Positions 27,084-34,005 of a stretch of 64,000 nt of DNA are shown one piece after another. Location: assembly GCA_020161535.1 (NCBI GenBank), contig JAIUNW010000007.1, positions 1 through 64,000 on the forward strand, read 5' to 3'. A program made the translations under genes and the position numbers. The DNA comes from Bacteroidota bacterium (GTDB lineage: Bacteria; Bacteroidota; Bacteroidia; Chitinophagales; Chitinophagaceae). Below the pieces are notes generated by a model. The model worked only from the letters and a program-made list of their open reading frames with translations. It had not been told where the DNA came from and ran no database searches. The number at the start of each line of letters is the position of its first letter. Position 1 is the stretch's first letter.

Positions 27084-28827
27084 CAGTTTGTTTTCCGTCT
27101 ACCCGCAAACCGAATCCATTGCCAAAAGCACCTTGGTAATCGAGCGTTTCCAGTTTTTCATCGTTGACAAAAAAACTAAGGTGCTCGCCTTTTTTCGTTA
27201 CCGTTAATACATTGGACGCCTTACCAGGATGAATACTGTAGGTGCGGGTCCAGTCTACCAGGGTTTTGACATTGTCATGCTCCTTTGCCTCGATCTTGTA
27301 ATAGCCATCGTCTGAGATATAATACACGAAATAAGTTTCGCGATTCGCATCAGACAAAAAGTTCAGGCCGAAGCCATCGGATGCAGCACCCGATAACCGG
27401 CTGGCGCTGACACTTACAGACCAGTCTTTGTCGAAGTCAATGTCGAAGTTGCGGGTTGATTGGTAGGTAAAGTTGCTATCATATCCTCTTATTATGTATT
27501 TGCCATTTTCAAAAGCGAATTCTTTTTGGTCGTCTCTGCCTTTGTTCCACAAGGTGGATGTTGGATCATTAAAATCGTCGAAAAAAAATTGGTCTTTAAC
27601 AGGATGGACAGGGTAACTGATTGGTTGTGCATTCAAAGGGTTCGCGGTAGCGGTCGACTTAAGCCTGGCGGCGGATGTGTCTTTGCCACTTATATATCGT
27701 TCAGTACGATTAAATGCATTCAGGTAATTGCCCCATACCATATACACGCCCATGCCCAGTGCGAAGAGTAACACGAGTACGAACACGGGAAAGAAAAGCG
27801 AACGCCGGCGCGATGGCAACAGCATCTGAACCGTTTTGGTTACAGCCGCAGGCATGATGGTTTCATAACCATAGCGATTCAATCGTTTGGGTTCGGGGAT
27901 GGCTGTTACAATGGCCTGTTTGCTGATGGGCGCAGGCATTGTTTTTCCTTGTTTAGGAAGAGCCGTTTCTTTTGTAGGTAATTCTTCCAATTCGCGACGG
28001 GCCGATTGCAACAATGTTAGTAGTTGCCGGGGTTCGGTGAGTCGATCGCCTGGCGATTTGGCCAACAAGCCGAGTACCATTTTTTTCAGGCTGAGTGGAA
28101 AGTCATCGCCGGGCAATACAAAGAGATCAACCGGGTGGCTGATCACCTGGTTGATATGCAACAACAGGTTGCCTTCTTCGTATTCAAACGGAACCCGGCC
28201 CGTGATACATTCAAACAACACTACCCCGAGCGAATAATAATCCGTCGCATAACCCACGGCGCGCGAGTCGGTGAATTGTTCGGGCGAAGCGTATTCGAAC
28301 GTGAGCATGGACGCACCGGTAACGGTATTCGACTGCTCACGCAATTTAGCGATGCCGAAGTCGGTGAGCAGGTATTCAATGGAACCATCGGCCAGAAAAC
28401 GATACATGATGTTTTCCGGTTTGATATCCCGGTGCACCACCGATTTGTTATGAATCGCTTCGATGGCACTGACCAACTGTTCGGCCAGCACCAATACTTC
28501 TTTCAGCGTTAGAATGCCCCGGTCTTTCAAGCGACGGCGCAGGTCACCACCTTCTACCAGGTCCATCACGATATAGGGAAGGTCAGCATTTAATTGCACA
28601 TCCACAATCTTAACGATATGGCGGTGTTGAATAGCCGTCATGATCTCCGACTCTTGTTGAAAACGACGAAGGGTTTCCGGGTCGGTATTAAAGGCAAAAT
28701 GTTTGATGGCCAGGAGTCGACCGGTACTGCGTTGACGCACTTTTAACACCCGCGCATTGCCCCTACCGAGTTCGCCAATGATCTCGTAGTCGGGAAAATA
28801 CTGGTTAAAAGACGTAGTCGATGCCAT
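27046..28827 (-). CDS. Transmembrane Ser/Thr protein kinase with a jelly-roll-like outer domain
   Basis: A 593-residue Hanks-type kinase. Lys42 (LAIKHF) is the ATP lysine, HRDIKPEN (132-139) the catalytic loop with Asp134, DFG 156-158, and EYASPEQ the activation-segment end. A TM helix spans about 343-366. Residues about 405-593 lie outside the inner membrane and resemble a concanavalin-like (LamG/DUF1080-type) sandwich: FFFDDFNDPTSTLWNKG, FGLNFLSDANRETYFVYYI, GNGFGLRVDGKQTVAFD. This replaces the PASTA repeats of PknB and could sense a glycan. It starts at the base before the phosphatase stop and overlaps the fusion gene downstream, so the three are made together. Confidence 0.95.
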   Translation of the reverse strand: MASTTSFNQYFPDYEIIGELGRGNARVLKVRQRSTGRLLAIKHFAFNTDPETLRRFQQESEIMTAIQHRHIVKIVDVQLNADLPYIVMDLVEGGDLRRRLKDRGILTLKEVLVLAEQLVSAIEAIHNKSVVHRDIKPENIMYRFLADGSIEYLLTDFGIAKLREQSNTVTGASMLTFEYASPEQFTDSRAVGYATDYYSLGVVLFECITGRVPFEYEEGNLLLHINQVISHPVDLFVLPGDDFPLSLKKMVLGLLAKSPGDRLTEPRQLLTLLQSARRELEELPTKETALPKQGKTMPAPISKQAIVTAIPEPKRLNRYGYETIMPAAVTKTVQMLLPSRRRSLFFPVFVLVLLFALGMGVYMVWGNYLNAFNRTERYISGKDTSAARLKSTATANPLNAQPISYPVHPVKDQFFFDDFNDPTSTLWNKGRDDQKEFAFENGKYIIRGYDSNFTYQSTRNFDIDFDKDWSVSVSASRLSGAASDGFGLNFLSDANRETYFVYYISDDGYYKIEAKEHDNVKTLVDWTRTYSIHPGKASNVLTVTKKGEHLSFFVNDEKLETLDYQGAFGNGFGLRVDGKQTVAFDQFILKSAQ

Positions 28828-30141
28828 TTATCGTTTGCGCAGGGTGATGACCGGTTGTTTGACGGCATCAAATCCTACATTGTTTAAGGTGAGTGAAATA
28901 GTTGGCCGGCTGATAATGCCGGTATCAAATTGCTGTATGCGGATATCTTTTAACAGCACGGATGGCAGGCTGCTATCGGTACCAGCAAAACTAATCGCCG
29001 CCATTTTTCTTTTGGTGCTATCGACAGGTAACAGGATGATTGGCGACCGAAGGCTGTCGCGCAATTGTTGCCATTCGCCGGCGTTGAGCGTCTTGCTGAT
29101 GCGGATGGTATCGTAGGGCAGTGGTGCGGGGTCAGGCACCGCCTTCATGCTATCGGGCGTAACGGATACCATTTTCTGGGTGGTATCCTGTTTTTTCGGG
29201 TATCCATTGGCGTTATTAAACCAAATCCAACCCGAGGCGCCCAATAGAATAAGACCCAATATGCTAAATAGCAATAGGGCCCGGTTGCGGCCAGCACGGG
29301 GTTTGCTGCTAACTTCTTCAATCTTTTGACTGGGTTGCACGGCTTCTTTAACCGGCTTGTGTTTTTTGTTTATCGGTTGTTTGCGGGTGGAGATGGGGTG
29401 ACGCGCAATAACGACGGTAATGTTGTCTTGTCCGCCGGCCTCATTGGCCATGCTGATCAATTTCTCCACTTTCTTATCGGGCTCATTCGGCTGTTGCAAA
29501 ACAGCTTGCAACTGATAGCCACTAAGCATATCCGTTAGTCCGTCGCTGCACAGCAATACCTGATCACCCGGCAAAAAAGGCACGGTTCCGAAATCCAAAA
29601 AGCCTGGATCATCAACCCGGTGCAAGGCCGAGCCAATTTCGCGCAGAATCATATTTCGCTGCGGGTGCAACATGGCTTCCTGTTCGGATATTTCGCCCGC
29701 ATCTTCCTGCATCCCTACCAATGAATGGTCTTTGGTAACTTTTTGCAATTTATCGCCCGAAAAACGATAGAGCCTTGAATCACCCACATGCACATACGAA
29801 ACCGATTGATTGATGGTATCCGTTACGGCAGCCGTGAGCACGCAACACATATCAGCGAAATTCGGCTGGCGTTCGCGTTCGGCGGCGATGCTGTTGTTGG
29901 CAAATACAACGGCCTCTTTCAACATGGTGAGAATATCCCCTTTCGGTTCTTTCATGTATTGCGCGATGGCATCTTTGGCCAGGCGTGCAGCAAATGCGCC
30001 ACCGGCATAACCGCCAACCCCATCGATGGCCGCCAGCAGCAATAAATGCGAGCCCCAAAGCGGTTGCGCGATGAAGGCATCTTCATTTTCCTGCCGGCGC
30101 ATACCGGTGTGCGTGTTGCCGTATAGCGATAACCCAGCCAT
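28828..30141 (-). CDS. PP2C-family Ser/Thr phosphatase (PstP-like)
   Basis: A 437-residue protein. Residues 1-255 are a PP2C domain: GMRRQENEDAFIA, AAIDGVGGYAGG (metal-binding Asp), YVHVGDSRLYRF, LLCSDGLTDMLSG and GGQDNITVVIARHP. A TM helix lies at about 290-312 (ALLLFSILGLILLGASGWIWF), followed by some 125 periplasmic residues of unknown fold. It should reverse the kinase's phosphorylation at the membrane, as PstP does for PknB. Its ATG overlaps the stop of the 26-residue peptide gene (TAATG), and the kinase gene begins next to its own stop. Confidence 0.94.
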   Translation of the reverse strand: MAGLSLYGNTHTGMRRQENEDAFIAQPLWGSHLLLLAAIDGVGGYAGGAFAARLAKDAIAQYMKEPKGDILTMLKEAVVFANNSIAAERERQPNFADMCCVLTAAVTDTINQSVSYVHVGDSRLYRFSGDKLQKVTKDHSLVGMQEDAGEISEQEAMLHPQRNMILREIGSALHRVDDPGFLDFGTVPFLPGDQVLLCSDGLTDMLSGYQLQAVLQQPNEPDKKVEKLISMANEAGGQDNITVVIARHPISTRKQPINKKHKPVKEAVQPSQKIEEVSSKPRAGRNRALLLFSILGLILLGASGWIWFNNANGYPKKQDTTQKMVSVTPDSMKAVPDPAPLPYDTIRISKTLNAGEWQQLRDSLRSPIILLPVDSTKRKMAAISFAGTDSSLPSVLLKDIRIQQFDTGIISRPTISLTLNNVGFDAVKQPVITLRKR

Positions 30142-30221
30142 TACCGTGGCAGGTTTTTAAAGTGACGGAATAACAGAAACATCACCCAAGCGAGAAAAGA
30201 GGTTATTAACAGTATGTCCAT
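30141..30221 (-). CDS. 26-residue single-span membrane peptide in the kinase operon
   Basis: This gene is too short for ordinary ORF lists. The minus-strand ATG at 30221 lies 3 bases after the stop of the FHA gene, and its TAA shares the T/A bases with the phosphatase start (TAATG at 30143-30139). It begins MDILLITSFLAWVMFLLF and ends in a basic tail (RHFKNLPR), so it is one hydrophobic helix with a cytoplasmic positive end. The exact fit between two coupled genes argues that it is translated. It could anchor or modulate the FHA protein, phosphatase or kinase, or merely couple translation. No family is recognised. Confidence 0.62.
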   Translation of the reverse strand: MDILLITSFLAWVMFLLFRHFKNLPR

Positions 30222-30224
30222 GAA

Positions 30225-31187
30225 TCAGTTGATAGCAGAAAAATGTAGGGTTACGCTGGCGTTCAGCAATACCTGACACTCATTGGGCAAATCAAACCAT
30301 TGCGGCTGACCGGGTTCACTGCGTGGCACCAATTCTTCGTTCACACGGGTTTCAAAGCGACTGAAAGATGCGATCTCAAATTTTCCCGAACCTTCATTCA
30401 AGCGGATACGTGCATGCGGATCAGAGACAAACGAGGAATCTATCAGCAGGTAATTGCTGTAACCCTGGTTGGCCGGGTCTTTCCGGGCGATCACCATTTC
30501 GCGGTCGCGCATGGTATAACTGCCGTCCACATTTTTATCGGCGAGATAATATTTGATATTGGCAATGCCGGCGTCGATCGATCGGCCGTTTTTGCCATTA
30601 CTACCGGTGACGGGTAAGCGCAGATCAGCGCTGTACCGGATGGTAAAGCTGCCGGTATCGATAAAATTCACCTGTTGTAGCAGGTCGAGGTTGATATCCA
30701 TTTTTTCATAGAGATTGGTGCGGCGGCTCTTCATGGTAACCTTGGTGGTATTGCCTGCGGGCGAACTGTTCTCTTTGCCGCCGGTAAGCATCCCAATAAC
30801 GTGGATATCGCCCGGCTGCATTTTTTCGCCGTTGAAAATATCGCCTTCGCCAAAACGGAAATTCCATTGCATCGACACGGGACTGATTTCTTCGTAGTGC
30901 TGTTTATACGATTGCAATTTTTTATAGAAGGCTTTCACGGCTTCTTTGGCTACCACCGGAAAGGAAGCAAGCCGGTCGCTGTACACGTCGGGGTGCAGTA
31001 CCACCAAAAAGTGCATATTGAAAAGCAGGCTGCTGCCCACCGATTCTTTTTTACAGGAGCGATCAAAACACGCTAGGAGTTCGGCCAGAATGGCGTTGTT
31101 GTCCAATTCTGCCTGCTGCACGGCGGCGTTGTCGGGAATAATCAAGGATTTAATGGCACCGAAAAAGCCCCTGGGTTGGTTGTTCAT
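30225..31187 (-). CDS. FHA-domain protein, first gene of the kinase/SEDS-PBP locus (FhaA-like layout)
   Basis: A 320-residue protein read from the ATG at 31187 (MNNQPRGFFGAIKSLI), dropping an unlikely 18-residue extension. The N-terminal half (FLVVLHPDVYSDRLASFPVV, then IHVIGMLTGG) resembles in layout the N-terminal domain of FhaA. The C-terminal part is an FHA domain with MVIARKDP (a variant of the GR motif, Ala for Gly), SDPHARIRLNEGSG (SxxH) and a closing strand VTLHFSAI. It is followed after 3 bases by the 26-residue peptide gene. It probably recruits a phosphorylated protein to the cell-wall complex. Confidence 0.82.
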   Translation of the reverse strand: MNNQPRGFFGAIKSLIIPDNAAVQQAELDNNAILAELLACFDRSCKKESVGSSLLFNMHFLVVLHPDVYSDRLASFPVVAKEAVKAFYKKLQSYKQHYEEISPVSMQWNFRFGEGDIFNGEKMQPGDIHVIGMLTGGKENSSPAGNTTKVTMKSRRTNLYEKMDINLDLLQQVNFIDTGSFTIRYSADLRLPVTGSNGKNGRSIDAGIANIKYYLADKNVDGSYTMRDREMVIARKDPANQGYSNYLLIDSSFVSDPHARIRLNEGSGKFEIASFSRFETRVNEELVPRSEPGQPQWFDLPNECQVLLNASVTLHFSAIN

Positions 31188-31302
31188 GTGTTGCCAGCTT
31201 GTGGCATTAAAAATAGGGGTAAGCCGGCGGCATGAGCGCAAGGAATTGTTAATGTGCTGCTTAGGAGAATGTTAAAAAGTGAGGGAGGTGCTGTCGATTG
31301 TG

Positions 31303-31335
31303 CGATAATGAACAAAAATCGTCCGATAACGAACA
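31303..31335 (+). promoter_or_regulatory. Direct repeat CGATAAyGAACA, two copies 21 bp apart
   Basis: CGATAATGAACA at 31303-31314 and CGATAACGAACA at 31324-31335 differ at one base. A 21-bp period places them on the same face of the helix, as expected for an operator bound by a dimer pair or by an upstream activator. They lie about 180 bp before the permease gene and about 120 bp before the kinase locus, so either could be the target. Confidence 0.35.
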
Positions 31336-31416
31336 CCAGTAATAGAAGTTATTACGCAACTAATTGGTTTTCAAAAGGGTGCATACTGGCACTGACATTG
31401 GTTAATCAATCGCGGT

Positions 31417-31483
31417 GCTCTCTACCCGTCGGGTTTTACCCGACGGGTACTACCCGACGGGTAAAACCCGACGGGTAGAGAGC
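31417..31483. repeat. 67-bp near-perfect palindrome of ACCCGWCGGGT units
   Basis: The outer arms of 26 bases (starting GCTCTCTACCCGTCGGGT) are exact reverse complements; the inner 15 bases pair as well apart from two ends and the centre. The unit ACCCGWCGGGT occurs four times. The same unit makes the palindromes at 33969-34005 and 55069-55107. It would fold as a long hairpin in DNA or RNA. No T-run follows. Confidence 0.85.
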
Positions 31484-31515
31484 AACCCAGGTGCATCACT
31501 GTTGAATTTTACAGC

Positions 31516-33969
31516 ATGTTCAAAAACTTTTTAACCACTTTGTCCCGCCAGCTTTGGCGCAACCGCCTGTTCACTACCCTGAATATTATTGGCCTCAGCG
31601 TTAGTATTTGTGTGGCCTGGATCATATTCAGGATGGTCAGCTTTGAATATAGTTTTGACAAGAAGTTTCCTGGTGCCGATCAAATTTACCAGGTGGTTTC
31701 GAAAAGCAAGCGGGGAGACGAAGCGACAGCTTCGGGTTTCGCCGGCGTATCGAGACCCATTTACAATGCACTTAAGAACGATTTCAGCGGACTCGACCTG
31801 GTGGTACCAATGTTTTATCAATACCAGCACCAGGCTGCGGTGAAAGACAATGCGGGCAGTGCAAAACAGTTTGTAAACCCCGAGACTGACATTCAAATCG
31901 TCAGCACTACGGCCGACTATTTCAATATGCTCTCCTATCATTGGTTGGCTGGTGATGAACGCACGGCGCTCGATGGGCCAGATAAAGTGGTGCTTACCGA
32001 CAGCAGGGCGAAGTTCTATTTTCCTCAAGCTTCGCCAAAAGACTTGCTGGGTAAAACCATCGTCTACGATGATACAGTATACAGGCAGGTTGCTGGGGTG
32101 GTAGCACAACATAACTTTCCAAATAGTTTTAGTGATGACAACAATGAGTTTATCGCTATCAACCAAAAAGACCTGGCAGATGCGAACTGGGCAGGCAAAA
32201 GTTCTAACGACCTGGTGTATATTAAAGCAAGTGCCGCCGGAAATATTAGTAAGGCCATGTCACAATTGAATGCACTCGATACAAAACACAACGGCGAAAA
32301 CTTCGAGAAATACAATTATAGATCCTGGTATGATGTCCTGCCGCTGTCTGAAAAACATTTTCAACCGCGGTATGCCGCACAAAGTCGCGCGGTTGACAAA
32401 AACAGCCTGAACAACCTGATGATAGTAGGCGCCTTCCTTTTATTATTGGCCTGCATCAACTATATCAACCTAAGTACGGCTCAATTGCCACAACGTGCCC
32501 GCGAAATTGGCATTCGTAAAACCCTGGGCAGTTCCTCGGGCGCGCTTATACTTCGCTTTATGGGCGAAACACTGGCGCTGGCCACCCTGGCTGCCGCCCT
32601 CTCATTTTTATTGACGACAATAGCCGTTCGTTTGTTTAAAGATTTCTTGCCCAATGGCTTGCTCGATTATATGAACTACCCCGTTATGATTGGTTTTCTC
32701 GGCCTCCTCGTTTTACTGATTACCATCGTTTCCGGACTATATCCTGCCTGGCTTGCCTCGCGCGTTAAAACAGTGAGTGTGCTCAAAGGCAATACAGCGA
32801 ATATCATTGGCCGCCACCGATTCTCCGCACGAAAAGGCTTGATCGTTTTTCAATTCCTGGTTGCACAGGTATTTATCATCGGCAGCATTATTGTGCACCA
32901 GCAAATCAAATATGCGCTCAACAAAGACCTGGGCTTTGATAAAAACGGCATTATCACCGTGCAGGTGCCGTACTTTATTGTGAACGATCCACGTTACAAA
33001 GACAATCAATTTGTATTGAAAGACGAGCTGTTGAAAAATGCTTCCTTGCAGGCCGTTTCGCTGGGCAATCGCCCGATGGAAAATTCCATGATGGGAAATA
33101 CCATGACCTATAACGACGGAAAAAAAGAAATCAAACAGCAATTGAATCTAAAGTTCGGCGACACAGGCTACCAGGGACTGTATCGCTTTCAGTTGCTGGC
33201 CGGGCGTAACTACCTGCCCGCAGATACGATGAAAGAACTTGTGATCAACGAAAAAGCGGCTACAGCTTTTGGCTTTAAAACACCACAGGAAGCTATTGGT
33301 AAAGTACTAAACATGGCTGAGGACAACACTGCCAATTATCCCATCGTGGGAGTTGTACGCGATTTCCACCAGTTTGGTGTTAAATCGCAAATCGAACCTG
33401 CCGTTATTAGTACCAATAAAAGCAGTTCATCCGTTGTCAATATCAAACTCCCCAACGACATAACGAAATGGAAGCCGGCCATACAATCGGTTGAAAAGGA
33501 ATGGAAGGGACTATACGACGGTGTACCTTTTACCTATACCTTTTACGACGAAACCGTTCAGCAATTATACGAGTCGGAAGAAAAATTGCAACTGTTGGTA
33601 TCAACCGCCACCGGCATTGCGATTCTTATCAGTTGTCTAGGCTTGTTTGGACTGGCTACACTAACTGCTTTCCAACGCACCAAAGAAATCGGTATCCGCA
33701 AAGTGATGGGCGCTTCCGTATCTGGCATTGTTAGATTGTTATCGACCGAATTCCTGCTGCTCGTATTCCTGTCGGTCATCATTGCTACGCCCATCGCCTG
33801 GTGGTTGATGAACAAATGGTTGGCAGACTACGCCTACCGCATCGATATCACTTGGTGGATATTTGTGGTGGCCGCACTGGCAGCTGGCACCATTGCCTTG
33901 CTGACGGTGAGTTACCAGTCCATAAAGGCAGCACTGGCAAACCCGGTAAAAAGCTTGCGTACGGAATAA
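31516..33969 (+). CDS. MacB-like ABC transporter permease, orphan (2 of 3)
   Basis: An 817-residue permease with the same layout as the one at 18930-21350: MFKNFLTTLSRQLWRNRLFT, TM1, MacB_PCD periplasmic domain, three TMs with the motif AREIGIRKTLGSSSG, a central TM (LIVFQFLVAQVFIIGSIIVH), a second periplasmic domain and a C-terminal TM group with TKEIGIRKVMGASVSG. It ends with NPVKSLRTE, a tail shared in form by the other two permeases (NPVNSIRTD, NPVKNLRNE), which supports common ancestry. No ATPase gene is adjacent. The gene is bracketed by ACCCGWCGGGT palindromes; the right one begins within its stop codon. Confidence 0.92.
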   Translation: MFKNFLTTLSRQLWRNRLFTTLNIIGLSVSICVAWIIFRMVSFEYSFDKKFPGADQIYQVVSKSKRGDEATASGFAGVSRPIYNALKNDFSGLDLVVPMFYQYQHQAAVKDNAGSAKQFVNPETDIQIVSTTADYFNMLSYHWLAGDERTALDGPDKVVLTDSRAKFYFPQASPKDLLGKTIVYDDTVYRQVAGVVAQHNFPNSFSDDNNEFIAINQKDLADANWAGKSSNDLVYIKASAAGNISKAMSQLNALDTKHNGENFEKYNYRSWYDVLPLSEKHFQPRYAAQSRAVDKNSLNNLMIVGAFLLLLACINYINLSTAQLPQRAREIGIRKTLGSSSGALILRFMGETLALATLAAALSFLLTTIAVRLFKDFLPNGLLDYMNYPVMIGFLGLLVLLITIVSGLYPAWLASRVKTVSVLKGNTANIIGRHRFSARKGLIVFQFLVAQVFIIGSIIVHQQIKYALNKDLGFDKNGIITVQVPYFIVNDPRYKDNQFVLKDELLKNASLQAVSLGNRPMENSMMGNTMTYNDGKKEIKQQLNLKFGDTGYQGLYRFQLLAGRNYLPADTMKELVINEKAATAFGFKTPQEAIGKVLNMAEDNTANYPIVGVVRDFHQFGVKSQIEPAVISTNKSSSSVVNIKLPNDITKWKPAIQSVEKEWKGLYDGVPFTYTFYDETVQQLYESEEKLQLLVSTATGIAILISCLGLFGLATLTAFQRTKEIGIRKVMGASVSGIVRLLSTEFLLLVFLSVIIATPIAWWLMNKWLADYAYRIDITWWIFVVAALAAGTIALLTVSYQSIKAALANPVKSLRTE

Positions 33970-34005
33970 ATTCTACCCGTCGGGTGGCACCCGACGGGTA
34001 GAATT
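33969..34005. repeat. 37-bp perfect palindrome between two convergent stop codons
   Basis: Two exact 18-base arms (AATTCTACCCGTCGGGTG and its complement) with a one-base spacer. It begins at the last base of the permease stop codon and ends at the first base position of the aconitase stop codon. It may act as a two-way terminator hairpin, though no T-run is present on either side. Confidence 0.85.

Larger units (their letters stand above)
31188..31515. other. Divergent regulatory region between the kinase locus and a MacB-like permease
   Basis: A 328-bp non-coding stretch. It holds the paired CGATAAyGAACA motif (31303-31335) and the 67-bp palindrome (31417-31483) listed separately. A TATTTTTA at about 31208-31215 on the minus strand, with TTG some 23 bases further up, may be the promoter of the kinase locus. 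I see no gene. Confidence 0.45.

Noticed and set aside
31417..31483. Palindromes as a CRISPR array or phage attachment site
   Set aside because: Units are palindromic and abut each other with one-base centres; there are no spacers, no integrase and no tRNA.
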